From CALJTV01 sp036821185 (GTDB taxonomy: Bacteria > Chloroflexota > Dehalococcoidia > GIF9 > UBA5629), in NCBI GenBank assembly GCA_036821185.1, contig DAISKD010000003.1:62001-126000 (forward strand): a DNA stretch of 64,000 bases, written 5' to 3'. Position 1 is the stretch's first letter. The number at the start of each line of letters is the position of its first letter. Below the pieces are notes generated by a model. That model did no database searches. It was given only the letters and a program-made list of their open reading frames with translations, and had not been told where the DNA came from. Below are positions 8,219 through 16,793 of this stretch, piece after piece. The position numbers and the translations under genes are program-made.

Positions 8219-8863
8219 TTACAGGCTGCCGCCGAAGTTTCCCAGCTTGTTTTCCAACTCCTTCTGGCGGAGGGCAAGGGTGAGATCGCCGCGGGTCTTC
8301 TCTAAAATGCCACGGACGTTGTCTGTTACCCGTCTCAGTCCCCAGGTGATGGCATCAGGAAAGTCCATGGTCATCAAGGTGTGGTAGATATCTTCCATCA
8401 CCTCCAGCAGTTCCTCACATCTGGAGAAATCGTTCTGTCTGAGCTGGTCGAGGAGATAGCGCCTGAGTTCGCCCACTGCTTCTCCCAGACCATTGAAATA
8501 GGCGGGGTAACTTACTCCCAGTTCATCCGGATCGGGCAGCGGTTGCTGGCTGATGATGGCTAGAACTATGGTAGCCTCTGCCAGCTCTTTTTGAGCATCG
8601 TGTACGAAGCCAGTCTGTGCCAGGTCAGCATGTTTGCTGATCTTGTGCTCAAGTTCCTGAAGCAGACTTCTGGCTGCAGCTAGATTTCTCTGCGCTCCCT
8701 GTTCATCGTGACGATGTATGGAGCGGATTGTTAGGGCGCTGTGACGAATTATTTCACGGCAGAGACGCAGGGCCTCTTCTCTGGCAGCATCCTTTGCTGT
8801 GAATAGAGCGTGTGCTTGCTCGGCTATGGTCTCAAGGTTCCGGGTGGCTTTTTGTGGCTTCAA
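8219..8863 (-). CDS. Translin family protein
   Basis: A 214-aa, almost entirely helical protein resembling translin/TRAX: heptad-like helices throughout and the family-typical segment YFNGLGEAVGELRRYLLD (about residues 125-142). Translins are oligomeric single-strand RNA/DNA-binding proteins in eukaryotes (C3PO component); archaeal and bacterial homologues exist but their role is poorly known. The start is TTG at 8863 with a weak GGTGAAAG upstream, inside the last 32 bp of thiD2E, so expression is probably coupled to that gene. It is last in the operon fmdB-fmdB-thiD2E-translin. Confidence 0.75.
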   Translation of the reverse strand: MKPQKATRNLETIAEQAHALFTAKDAAREEALRLCREIIRHSALTIRSIHRHDEQGAQRNLAAARSLLQELEHKISKHADLAQTGFVHDAQKELAEATIVLAIISQQPLPDPDELGVSYPAYFNGLGEAVGELRRYLLDQLRQNDFSRCEELLEVMEDIYHTLMTMDFPDAITWGLRRVTDNVRGILEKTRGDLTLALRQKELENKLGNFGGSL

Positions 8864-9890
8864 TTTCTTTCACCAGCAGGCGTGTTGCCTGTTCTATGTT
8901 TTGTTGCCTGATGACTGCGCTGACCACCGCTGCTGCTTCCACCCCTGTTGCCATCACCTCTCTAATATTTTCTCGGTTGATGCCACCGATGGCAACTATA
9001 GGCAGGGAAACTACCTGTCTTATTTTACGCAGTTGTGTCGGTCCTATCACCTCGGCGTCTGGTTTGGTCGGCGAGGTGTATATTGAGCCGACCGCGATGT
9101 AGTCAGCCCCCTGTGCCTGTGCTTTTAAGGCTTGATCAACGGTGCGCGTGGAGACGCCGATGAGTTTCTCCACCTGCAGCACTCGTCTTACCAGGGGTAT
9201 GGGCAGGTCATCCTGTCCGATATGTAGCCCATCGCATTCCACCGCCAGCGCGATGTCGAGGTGGTCATTGACTATGAAGAGGACGTTGGAGCTATGGCAC
9301 AGCTCGGCTATTTCCCGGGCAAGGTGAAGAAGTTCTCGCTTATTGCGTTTCTTATCCCGGAGCTGGATAACACTGGTACCGCCGCTGATAGCCTGGGCGA
9401 CGACTTTCGTTTCGTCTTTATAGCCCAGCGTTTCGGCATCGACGACGATATACAGCCCTTTAAGGCGGGAGAGTTTGTCGCGGCGGAGTAATCTAGACAG
9501 GAGTTCTTTCTCCAGAGCATAAACGGTGAAACGGGCCTTTTCAAAGGTCCTGAAATCTAACTGTCCGCTGACCTCGGGCAGTTTTGCCATCTCCTCGGTG
9601 ACCCTCAGTGCCTCCTCGACTCGCTTCGCGTTGGCTGCTACAAGCGATGCCAGGTCGCCTTGTAATGATGTTTGGGTAGTAATGCCCACGTCTGTATCCG
9701 TGTCTCTGGCAGCAATAAGGCCGCTACCAAAACGGGTCAGCTCCTTGATTAAGTCGTGGCGCAGGGCCTTGAGCTGCTGGGTCAGGGACTGATCGTTTAA
9801 GATGAAGCGGGCTATATCTTCAAGGACGCGCAGCCCCTCGCCGATGCGGTTGCAGTTAGCGTCAATGATACGCAGCATCTGGTGAAGCAC
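8832..9890 (-). CDS. thiE: Fused ThiD2 (HMP-phosphate kinase)-ThiE (thiamine phosphate synthase)
   Basis: A 352-aa two-domain protein. Residues about 1-135 match the ThiD2 family (NRIGEGLRVLEDIARF, then RVEEALRVTEEMAKL), a non-ribokinase HMP-P kinase known fused to ThiE in several phyla. Residues about 145-345 are ThiE: QLRDK, the phosphate/Mg region FIVNDHLDIALAVECDGLHI, GVSTRTVDQALKAQAQGADY, and phosphate-binding VAIGGIN. One polypeptide thus makes HMP-PP and joins it to the thiazole phosphate to give thiamine phosphate. It overlaps the preceding FmdB gene by 29 nt and the following translin gene by 32 nt. No TPP riboswitch was recognised upstream. Confidence 0.9.
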   Translation of the reverse strand: MLHQMLRIIDANCNRIGEGLRVLEDIARFILNDQSLTQQLKALRHDLIKELTRFGSGLIAARDTDTDVGITTQTSLQGDLASLVAANAKRVEEALRVTEEMAKLPEVSGQLDFRTFEKARFTVYALEKELLSRLLRRDKLSRLKGLYIVVDAETLGYKDETKVVAQAISGGTSVIQLRDKKRNKRELLHLAREIAELCHSSNVLFIVNDHLDIALAVECDGLHIGQDDLPIPLVRRVLQVEKLIGVSTRTVDQALKAQAQGADYIAVGSIYTSPTKPDAEVIGPTQLRKIRQVVSLPIVAIGGINRENIREVMATGVEAAAVVSAVIRQQNIEQATRLLVKEIEATKSHPEP

Positions 9891-10230
9891 TCTGAAGGTC
9901 CTTTAGCGGTTCTGGCAATACGCCTTCCCTAGCGGCTTCGATCTTTTGTTTGAGCTGGCTTGGTAGTTCCATACCCATATCCTTGAACTTCTTTTCTACC
10001 CATCTGCCTATGTTACGTGGGTCTTTGTAGTAGTCTGGTCCAGGACGGCCGTGCTGGCTGCTTTCCTCCTGGGTATTGAAGGACCTGTGGTAGGCGAAAG
10101 TCGACAGGACACGGCTGAGCTCTTTGTTGCCACAATGGCTGCAGTTTGGCTGGAAGGCGGCTGTGTAGCTTTTCAAAAGGAAGCTGCTTTTCTTGCCACA
10201 GGCAGGGCAAAGGTACTCATAGATGGGCAT
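9862..10230 (-). CDS. FmdB-type zinc ribbon protein (second of a pair)
   Basis: A 122-aa protein. MPIYEYLCPACG is the conserved N-terminus of the FmdB regulatory family, with two knuckles (CPACG and CSHCG) forming a zinc ribbon within the first 45 residues. The start at 10230 is preferred over a GTG at 10242 because family members begin MPxYEY and AAGG lies just upstream. The C-terminal half (a YYKDPRNIGRWVEKKF region) is charged and unassigned. It is paralogous to the gene immediately upstream. The function of FmdB proteins is not settled; they were first noted as putative regulators in formamide and amide operons. Confidence 0.85.
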   Translation of the reverse strand: MPIYEYLCPACGKKSSFLLKSYTAAFQPNCSHCGNKELSRVLSTFAYHRSFNTQEESSQHGRPGPDYYKDPRNIGRWVEKKFKDMGMELPSQLKQKIEAAREGVLPEPLKDLQSASPDAAYH

Positions 10231-10238
10231 GATGTCCT

Positions 10239-10607
10239 TCACCCCTCGATGTCCTGTTTTTCTGTCCCACTGCCGGCATGTTGCTTCATATCTGGCATCT
10301 CTCCACGTTCCATTCTCTCCAGCATTTCCTGGTATTCGGGGGCCACCGGTTCATCCCGGCTGATCCTCTTGTTCCATTCTGCCAGAGCCCTGGGGTCGTT
10401 TGCTAGCATACCCCGGGTGAGGCGGGTGTCCGAAAGTATATCTTCGTAAATGTCCCGGTATGTCTTGCGTACAGCGAAAGTGGAGAAAAGTCGGTGCAGG
10501 TCGGAGCTGCCACACTGCGGGCATAGCGGCATCGTCTGGGACGACGCTATCTGCAGGAGAGATACCCTTTTCTGACAGTTATAGCACCAGTACTCGTAGA
10601 TCGGCAT
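10239..10607 (-). CDS. FmdB-type zinc ribbon protein (first of a pair)
   Basis: A 122-aa protein, same length as its downstream paralog. MPIYEYWCYNCQ and CPQCGSSDLHRLFSTFA give the two zinc-binding knuckles; the second half is charged (RALAEWNKRISRDEP) and resembles the partner's EDxxNIGRW region in position. It is the first gene of the operon. No Shine-Dalgarno sequence is visible, and an extended -10 element lies only about 14 bp upstream, so the mRNA may be almost leaderless. Confidence 0.85.
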   Translation of the reverse strand: MPIYEYWCYNCQKRVSLLQIASSQTMPLCPQCGSSDLHRLFSTFAVRKTYRDIYEDILSDTRLTRGMLANDPRALAEWNKRISRDEPVAPEYQEMLERMERGEMPDMKQHAGSGTEKQDIEG

Positions 10608-10620
10608 GATATTCTACTGA

Positions 10621-10629
10621 ATTTTAGCA
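10621..10629 (-). promoter_or_regulatory. Extended -10 promoter for fmdB-thiD2E operon
   Basis: On the minus strand TGCTAAAAT is an extended -10 element; the -35 region is poor (CTCATG). The predicted start is near 10614, leaving about 7 nt before the ATG at 10607. Confidence 0.4.
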
Positions 10630-10666
10630 CAATTGCTGAAAAACATGAGAGTTTCCGATAGCTGCG

Positions 10667-10695
10667 TTGACAGCGGTGGTGGAGTACTTTAAAAT
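10667..10695 (+). promoter_or_regulatory. Sigma70 promoter abutting alaS
   Basis: TTGACA (10667-10672), a 17-bp spacer and TAAAAT (10690-10695). Transcription should begin about 10702-10703, exactly at the ATG at 10703. This rules out the upstream TTG at 10667 as the start and predicts a leaderless alaS mRNA. Confidence 0.7.
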
Positions 10696-10702
10696 CCAGA
10701 AG

Positions 10703-13372
10703 ATGGCAAAGCAGATGAAAAGCGAAGAGATCAGGAAGGCATTTCTGGACTTCTTTGAAGAGAAAGGGCACCTGGTTATCCCCAGTTCTTCTCTGATACC
10801 ATACGGTGACCCCACCCTGCTGTTCACCACGGCAGGGATGGTGCAGATAAAGCCTTACTTTTTGGGACTGGCGGTGCCCCCTAGCCCGCGTCTAGCTTCG
10901 TGTCAGAAGTGTTTTCGCACCACCGATATCAACTCGGTGGGGGATGCCAAGCACCTGACTTTTTTCGAGATGCTGGGGAATTTCAGCGTTGGCGATTACT
11001 TCAAGAAGGAAGCTATTCGCTGGGCGTGGGAGTTCGTCACGGAGCGAATGAAGATAGACCCTGAGCGCCTGTGGGTCACCATATACCTGGATGATGATGA
11101 GGCTTTCCACTACTGGCGGGAAGTGGGGTTTCCGGCGGAGAAAATAGTGCGTCTGGGCGAGGAGGACAACTTCTGGGGCCCGGCTGGCGATTCGGGACCG
11201 TGCGGTCCTTGCAGCGAAATCCATTATGACTTCGGTGTCGGAGTCGGTTGTGGACGAGTTGACTGTAGCCCTGGGTGCGATTGTGGTCGTTTTTGCGAGG
11301 TGTGGAATCTGGTATTCACTGAGTACGACCAGAGCTCTGATGGTAGGCGCACCCGACTGCCAAGGCCCAACATTGATACCGGAATGGGAATGGAGCGGAT
11401 AAGCGCTGTTATGCAGGGTGTGTCGTCCGTGTATGACACAGACCTTTTTCTGCCGCTCCGTGAAAAAGCATGCCAGATAGCAGGGGTGAGCTATGGCAAG
11501 GACGAAGCTACCGACAGGGCGGTCCGCATCGTATGCGAGCACAGTCGTGGCGTCGCCTTTCTCATTGCCGATGGTGTATTGCCCTCGAATGAGGGCAGAG
11601 GATATGTCCTCCGGCGCATACTACGGCGGGCCTGTTTCTTTGGCAGGAAGCTGGGTATAGATGAGCCGTTCTTCGGCGAAATGGCTGAGGCTGTGATAGA
11701 AAGGATGGGTGGTATCTACCCGGAACTGGTGGGCAGCAGGAGACTGATCGAGGAGGTGGTAAGGGTGGAGGAGGAAAAGTTCGAAGGTACCCTGGACGCT
11801 GGGATAAACTTGGTCGATGAAGCCATCCAGAATGCTTTGAAGAAGGGGAGAAAACTCATCCCCGGGGAAGACGTGTTCAAATTCTGGGATACATATGGAT
11901 TCCCGGTGGAGCTTACCACTGAGATTGCTCGTGCGCAAGGCCTTGAGGTCGATATCCAGGGTTTTGAGGCTGAGATGGCGAAGCAACGGGAGAGAGCTAG
12001 GGCGAGTCAGAAGTTTGTTTTTTCCAGCGACAAGGCGACTTCGAGAGAGGAAGCGACCATCATCCCCGTGCCCACGAAGTTTCTGGGATACGAGCAACTA
12101 GCTGCTAAGTCGAAGGTGGACTACATCCTTGATGCTGAGTCCGGCATTCTGATTTCCGAGGCTAAAGAGGGCAGTAAAGTAGCAGTTGTGCTTGAGCAGA
12201 CGCCGTTTTATGGTGAGATGGGAGGGCAGGTGGGTGATACCGGTAAGATCGTGGGCACTGGTGGGGAAATAGAAGTTGTCAACACCGTGTGGTCACCCTT
12301 TGGCAGGCTTGGTGAGGGGGCGATAGTGCACCTAGGAAATGTCTCCAAGGGCGTGATAAAGGTGGGGGACACTGTAGAGGCCAGTGTGGATGCGGAGCGG
12401 CGCCTTGACATCGCCCGGAACCACACCGCTACGCATTTGCTCCACTTTGCCTTGAGAAGTGTGCTGGGGAGTCACCTCTCCCAGAGAGGGTCGCTGGTGG
12501 CTCCTGATGGACTTCGTTTTGACTTTTCTCAACTGGTGCCGTTGAGCAAGGAAGAGCTTACCCGAATCCAGCATGTGGTTAACGAGAAAATACGGCAAGA
12601 CCTGCCGGTGAGGTATAAAGTGGCACTTTACCAGCAGGCGATACAGGAAGGCGTCATTGCACTGTTTACTGAAAAGTATGGCGAGGAGGTGCGTGTCATA
12701 GAGATAGGCGAACCTCCAATAAGTGCCGAGCTTTGCGGAGGCACCCATGTCAAGTCCACCGGCGAGCTGGGGTTTTTCCTAATCACTTCGGAAAGCAGCA
12801 TTGGCACTGGACTGAGGCGGATCGAAGCCCTGAGCGGACGGGGGGCTGAGGAGTTTATCGGGCGCTGTCTGGACGCGCTGGGAAGCACTGCCGGGATGTT
12901 CAAAAGTTTGCCTCTGGAACTACCTGCAAAGGCGGAAGCCCTGCTTGCCGACCTGGCTGCAGAACGCAAACGGGCTATGGGACTGGAGAAGGAACTCGCT
13001 CGGTTGATGGCTGAGAGCTTGCTTTCGAAGGCTGAGCAGGTGGATGGGATAACGGTGGTTGCCGCCAGAGTACCTTCGGCTTCTTTTCAAGCGTTGCGGG
13101 AAATGGGAGATCTTCTTAAGGCGCGCCTTAAGAGCGCGGTGATCGTCTTGGGCACGGTATACGATGGCAAGCCTGGGTTTGTGGCTATGGTGACCAGCGA
13201 CTTAATATCTCGGGGACTGCATGCTGGTGAGATCGTATCCAGAGTAGCTGGGGTTACCGGGGGTGGTGGCGGTGGCAAGCCCGGGATGGCGCAAGCAGGT
13301 GGCAAGGATGCCAGCAAATTGGATGAGGCCCTGGGGCTGGTGAAAAGACTGGTCTCATCCGGAACGGGTTGA
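10703..13372 (+). CDS. alaS: Alanyl-tRNA synthetase
   Basis: An 889-aa class II synthetase that charges tRNA-Ala and edits mischarged Ser/Gly. The aminoacylation core is at the N-terminus (SEEIRKAFLDFFEEKGH, LTFFEMLGNFSVGDYFK). The editing-domain zinc ligands are in HTATHLLH and ELCGGTH. A C-terminal C-Ala domain ends in a Gly-rich stretch near GGGGGGKPGMAQAGG. A Cys-rich insertion (about residues 175-200, CGRVDCSPGCDCGRFCE) precedes the WNLVF motif and could bind an extra metal. The start at 10703 is set by the promoter; ATG at 10715 is the alternative. It is first in an operon running to tgt. Confidence 0.97.
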   Translation: MAKQMKSEEIRKAFLDFFEEKGHLVIPSSSLIPYGDPTLLFTTAGMVQIKPYFLGLAVPPSPRLASCQKCFRTTDINSVGDAKHLTFFEMLGNFSVGDYFKKEAIRWAWEFVTERMKIDPERLWVTIYLDDDEAFHYWREVGFPAEKIVRLGEEDNFWGPAGDSGPCGPCSEIHYDFGVGVGCGRVDCSPGCDCGRFCEVWNLVFTEYDQSSDGRRTRLPRPNIDTGMGMERISAVMQGVSSVYDTDLFLPLREKACQIAGVSYGKDEATDRAVRIVCEHSRGVAFLIADGVLPSNEGRGYVLRRILRRACFFGRKLGIDEPFFGEMAEAVIERMGGIYPELVGSRRLIEEVVRVEEEKFEGTLDAGINLVDEAIQNALKKGRKLIPGEDVFKFWDTYGFPVELTTEIARAQGLEVDIQGFEAEMAKQRERARASQKFVFSSDKATSREEATIIPVPTKFLGYEQLAAKSKVDYILDAESGILISEAKEGSKVAVVLEQTPFYGEMGGQVGDTGKIVGTGGEIEVVNTVWSPFGRLGEGAIVHLGNVSKGVIKVGDTVEASVDAERRLDIARNHTATHLLHFALRSVLGSHLSQRGSLVAPDGLRFDFSQLVPLSKEELTRIQHVVNEKIRQDLPVRYKVALYQQAIQEGVIALFTEKYGEEVRVIEIGEPPISAELCGGTHVKSTGELGFFLITSESSIGTGLRRIEALSGRGAEEFIGRCLDALGSTAGMFKSLPLELPAKAEALLADLAAERKRAMGLEKELARLMAESLLSKAEQVDGITVVAARVPSASFQALREMGDLLKARLKSAVIVLGTVYDGKPGFVAMVTSDLISRGLHAGEIVSRVAGVTGGGGGGKPGMAQAGGKDASKLDEALGLVKRLVSSGTG

Positions 13373-13379
13373 TAACGAG

Positions 13380-13802
13380 ATGCGGATAATGGGTCTGGAT
13401 GTCGGTGATAAAAGGATCGGCGTGGCTATGAGCGATTCTGAGGGCCTGCTGGCTAGCCCGCTGACAACCATTGCCAGGCAGAGCGACAGCAAAGCTATTG
13501 ATGACATTTGTAAGCTGGTCGACGACTATGGGGTGGGCTGTGTGGTGGTGGGGCTCCCTTATTCACTCGATGGTGGCATTGGTACGCAAGCAGAGAAGGT
13601 GTACGCTTTTGTACAGAAGCTCTCTCAGAAGCTCCAGGTTGATATCAAAATGCAGGATGAGAGACTCTCCACCGCCGCCGCTGACCGCCTGCTTTCTGAG
13701 GCGGGTGTAAAGAGGGAGCGCAAACATTCAATACGCGATGCTGCAGCCGCGGCCTTTATATTGCAGGGATACCTAGACAGCCTGAGAAGCGGAGAGGAGT
13801 GA
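13380..13802 (+). CDS. ruvX: Holliday-junction-resolvase-like RuvX/YqgF, 16S pre-rRNA nuclease
   Basis: A 140-aa RNase H-fold protein of the normal YqgF length. Visible motifs are LDVGDKRIGVAMSD (first catalytic Asp), VVGLPYSLDGGIGTQAEKV, DERLSTAAADRLL (second acidic residue) and the final DAAAAAFILQGYL with the third Asp. Family members mature the 5' end of 16S rRNA. It starts 7 nt after alaS, a common alaS-ruvX pairing, and its stop overlaps the aroE start. Confidence 0.93.
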   Translation: MRIMGLDVGDKRIGVAMSDSEGLLASPLTTIARQSDSKAIDDICKLVDDYGVGCVVVGLPYSLDGGIGTQAEKVYAFVQKLSQKLQVDIKMQDERLSTAAADRLLSEAGVKRERKHSIRDAAAAAFILQGYLDSLRSGEE

Positions 13803-14671
13803 CGAAGTTCATTTATCTCATCGGCTGTCCGCTAAAGCATTCAGTATCTCCCGAGCTTCAGCAAGCGGCTTTAGACTACTGGGGACTTGACATCCGCTAT
13901 GAACTCCGGGAAATAGAGGAACAATTGCTGTTCTCGGTGGTGAAGGATTTACGTGGTCCGCAAAGCCTAGGAGCGAATGTCACCGTTCCCTACAAAGAGA
14001 AAGTGGTGCCTCTTATGGACAGGCTCGATGATCTAGCGCGTGTTATCGGTGCTGTGAATACCATAGTCAATGAGGGCGGCGCTCTGGTGGGCTATAACAC
14101 AGACGCGGACGGCTTTCTGGCCACTTTACATGGAGTCGGGTTTGAGCCTCGGAGTAGGGTGGTGTTGGTGCTGGGAGCGGGAGGGGCGGCGAGGGCTGTG
14201 AGCTTCGCCCTGGTGCGCCAGGGTGTGTCCGTGCTCATGGTGGCTAACCGGACCAAAGTACGCGCCGAAAGGTTGGTGGGAGATTTAGTTAGATATGTGC
14301 GCGAGACGGGTCTTGTTGCGCAGGTAGTCGCGCTGCCCTGGGAGGGAAGCTGGTTAGAAGGAGCGGTAAGGAGGTGTCAGCTCGTGGTGAACTGCACCAC
14401 ACTGGGCATGAGACATACGCCGGACGAAGGAAAATCACCTCTTACTGAGGAGATGCTCTGCGATGATGTCCTTATTTACGACTTGGTGTATAATCCTCGT
14501 GAGACCCCTTTGCTTAAGGTTGCCAGGAGAGCAGGGGCGAGAACTATAGACGGACTAAGCATGCTGGTATATCAGGGAGCTGCGGCTTTCAGGTTGTGGA
14601 CCGGGAAAGAGCCACCGATTCAGGTGATGTTCCAAGCCGCCCAAAGGGCGCTTGCTGAGAAAGGAGGTTAG
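13799..14671 (+). CDS. aroE: Shikimate dehydrogenase
   Basis: A 290-aa enzyme reducing 3-dehydroshikimate to shikimate with NADPH. Substrate-site motifs: CPLKHSVSPELQQAAL, NVTVPYKE with the catalytic Lys, VNTIV and YNTDADGF with the catalytic Asp. The nucleotide-binding motif is VLGAGGAARAVSF, followed by VANRTKVRAERL. The GTG start overlaps the ruvX stop (GTGA) with GGAGAGGA upstream. It belongs to the alaS-tgt operon with aroC and aroKB. Confidence 0.95.
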   Translation: MTKFIYLIGCPLKHSVSPELQQAALDYWGLDIRYELREIEEQLLFSVVKDLRGPQSLGANVTVPYKEKVVPLMDRLDDLARVIGAVNTIVNEGGALVGYNTDADGFLATLHGVGFEPRSRVVLVLGAGGAARAVSFALVRQGVSVLMVANRTKVRAERLVGDLVRYVRETGLVAQVVALPWEGSWLEGAVRRCQLVVNCTTLGMRHTPDEGKSPLTEEMLCDDVLIYDLVYNPRETPLLKVARRAGARTIDGLSMLVYQGAAAFRLWTGKEPPIQVMFQAAQRALAEKGG

Positions 14672-14675
14672 GTCT

Positions 14676-15584
14676 ATGAGAAATGGTTTGGTCTTACTGG
14701 CTGTGTTTGTCCTGCTGGTTTTGGTACCGCTGGGTGGTTGTACTATGGCACAGGAGAAGGTGGCAGTGATCTCGCTGAGCGGACCGATCCAGTACGAGGC
14801 TGGCGGGATGTTCTTTGGTGGGAAGGTGATAACTCCGGCAATAGTACGGCAGCAGCTTGAACGGGCACAGAAAGACGTGAGCGTCAAGGCAGTGGTGTTG
14901 CAAATAGAAAGCCCGGGCGGTAGCGTTGCTGCCTGTCAGGAGATACTTAACATACTGGACGGACTGGAAAAACCGTTGGTGGTCAGCTTGGGTGATATAG
15001 TGGCTTCCGGCGGGTATTATATATCTGCGAAAGCTGACAGGATCGTGGCATTGCCCGGAACGTTGACGGGGAGCATTGGAGTGATTGCGCAAGTGCCAAA
15101 TGTAGCGGGGCTTTATGATAAACTTGGAATCAGGATGCAGGTGTTCAAGGCGGGGAAGCATAAAGATATGTATGCTGGTCTCAGGGAACTCACTCCAGAG
15201 GAAAAGGAGCTTATGCAGCAAATCACCGATCAGCTTTATGAGCAGTTCATCAATGTTGTGGCGGAAGGTAGGCGTATGGATAAAGAGAGAGTACGGCAGT
15301 TGGCCACTGGGCAGCTCTACACCGGGGAGCAGGCGAAGGCACTGGGTCTGGTGGACAGGCTCGGCGGGCTCGATATGGCGATAAAAGTGGCAGCAGAACT
15401 TGCTGGTGTAAAAGAGCCAGAGGTCGTGTATTATAAGCCCCGTGTGCCATCCCTTCTGGAGTCTCTCCTGGAGCTGGGTGGGACGGGGTTGGTTGACCTG
15501 TTCAGGGCACGGCTGCTGGGGGCGGAAGCTGTAGTGGTGGAAAAGATTTTGAGCAACCCATATCCACAACCTGAATACAGGTAG
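14676..15584 (+). CDS. sppA: Signal peptide peptidase SppA-type S49 protease, putative lipoprotein
   Basis: A 302-aa protein. The start at 14676 follows AAGGAGG (14661-14667); an in-frame start at 14652 lacks a site and would spoil the signal peptide. Residues 1-21 are hydrophobic and end in PLGGC, a weak lipobox with Cys22. The S49 dyad is visible: Ser in VASGGYYISAKADR and Lys in FKAGKHKDM. This single-domain form matches the short SppA (about 300 aa), not the tandem 600-aa E. coli type. It would degrade cleaved signal peptides at the membrane. It is embedded between aroE and aroC with no functional link. Confidence 0.92.
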   Translation: MRNGLVLLAVFVLLVLVPLGGCTMAQEKVAVISLSGPIQYEAGGMFFGGKVITPAIVRQQLERAQKDVSVKAVVLQIESPGGSVAACQEILNILDGLEKPLVVSLGDIVASGGYYISAKADRIVALPGTLTGSIGVIAQVPNVAGLYDKLGIRMQVFKAGKHKDMYAGLRELTPEEKELMQQITDQLYEQFINVVAEGRRMDKERVRQLATGQLYTGEQAKALGLVDRLGGLDMAIKVAAELAGVKEPEVVYYKPRVPSLLESLLELGGTGLVDLFRARLLGAEAVVVEKILSNPYPQPEYR

Positions 15585-15602
15585 TCTAAAAAGGATGAGT
15601 GC

Positions 15603-16793
15603 ATGGTGAAGCTTCGCTTTTTAACTGCTGGCGAGTCACACGGGCAGGGACTGCTGGCGATCATAGAGGGCATGGTAGCTGGTCTGCCGCTCTCGGAAGA
15701 GTATATCCGCCGTGACCTGAGGAGGCGGCAGGGCGGGTACGGTCGCAGCGAGCGGATGAAACTGGAGGCTGATGAAGCCAAGATAATCTCGGGTGTGCGT
15801 CACGGCTATACTATCGGGAGCCCGATAGGGCTCATGCTGACGAACCGTGTCTGGCAGGAGTGGCAGGAAGTCATGAGCATTTCGCCCGTGGAGGCTGAGG
15901 TGCCGCCTTTGACTGCGCCTAGGCCGGGACACGCTGACCTGGCTGGCGTGGTCAAGTACGGGTTTGGCGATATCAGGAATGTGCTGGAAAGGGCTAGTGC
16001 CAGAGAGACGGCAGCGCGGGTGGCAGTAGGTGCAATTGCCCGCAGGTTCCTTGAGGAGTTCGGCATCGTTATTCACAGTCATACAGTAAATATCGGTGGG
16101 CATGGAGCTAAAATTGACGGCCGTATAGACTGGAGAAAAGTGGAAAGTTCTGCGGTGCGCTGTGCCGATGCTGCGGCGGAAAAGGCGATGCTGGCGGCTA
16201 TTGATAAAGCTAGGACTGAAGGCGATACGGTGGGCGGCATCTTTGAGGTTGTAGCAGAGGGTGTCCCCATCGGGTTGGGGAGCTATGTGCAGTGGGATCG
16301 GCGTCTCGATGCCCGCATCGCTGCAGCGATCATGAGCATAAATGCGGTCAAAGGCGTTGCAATAGGGGCTGGCTTTTCTCTCGCTGATGTCCCAGGCTCG
16401 CAGGCACACGATGTCATCGAACCCGCCTCTGGTAAAAAAGGGGCTTACCCCTGGCATCGCCCCACCAACTTTGCTGGCGGTATCGAGGGCGGCATAAGCA
16501 ACGGGGAGCCGATCATTGTCAGGGCGGTGGTCAAACCCATCGCCACCCTTGGTAAGCCTTTGCCGACGGTGGACTTGCGTACTGGTAAGGCGACTAAAGC
16601 CCACTATGAGCGCAGCGATGTCTGCGTGGTGCCGGCGGCTGGCGTGGTTGGGGAAGCCATGCTGGCTATCGTTCTGGCGGATGCGATGCTGGAAAAATTT
16701 GGTGGCGACGGCTTGAACGAAACGCTAGAGAACTATAGGAACTACATGTCTTCGCTCTCTTCTGGTGCTCATGAACAGTCCTCAAAGCGGTAG
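15603..16793 (+). CDS. aroC: Chorismate synthase
   Basis: A 396-aa FMN-dependent enzyme forming chorismate from EPSP, the last shared step of aromatic synthesis. Family motifs are clear: TAGESHGQGL, GRSERM, RPGHADLAGVVKYG followed by RNVLERASARET, and NFAGGIEGGISNGEPI. The length is normal. It lies 18 nt after sppA; its end overlaps the start of aroKB. Confidence 0.97.
   Translation: MVKLRFLTAGESHGQGLLAIIEGMVAGLPLSEEYIRRDLRRRQGGYGRSERMKLEADEAKIISGVRHGYTIGSPIGLMLTNRVWQEWQEVMSISPVEAEVPPLTAPRPGHADLAGVVKYGFGDIRNVLERASARETAARVAVGAIARRFLEEFGIVIHSHTVNIGGHGAKIDGRIDWRKVESSAVRCADAAAEKAMLAAIDKARTEGDTVGGIFEVVAEGVPIGLGSYVQWDRRLDARIAAAIMSINAVKGVAIGAGFSLADVPGSQAHDVIEPASGKKGAYPWHRPTNFAGGIEGGISNGEPIIVRAVVKPIATLGKPLPTVDLRTGKATKAHYERSDVCVVPAAGVVGEAMLAIVLADAMLEKFGGDGLNETLENYRNYMSSLSSGAHEQSSKR

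Noticed and set aside
10608..10666. T-box or TPP riboswitch upstream of alaS or thiD2E
   Set aside because: The intergenic space is under 100 bp and filled by two promoters; no conserved riboswitch features seen.
14694..15569. 291-codon open frame antisense to sppA
   Set aside because: Mirror of the sppA coding pattern; composition is unlike a real protein (very rich in His, Tyr and Pro).
15636..16604. 322-codon open frame antisense to aroC
   Set aside because: A frame left open by codon bias of aroC; no motif or start signal.
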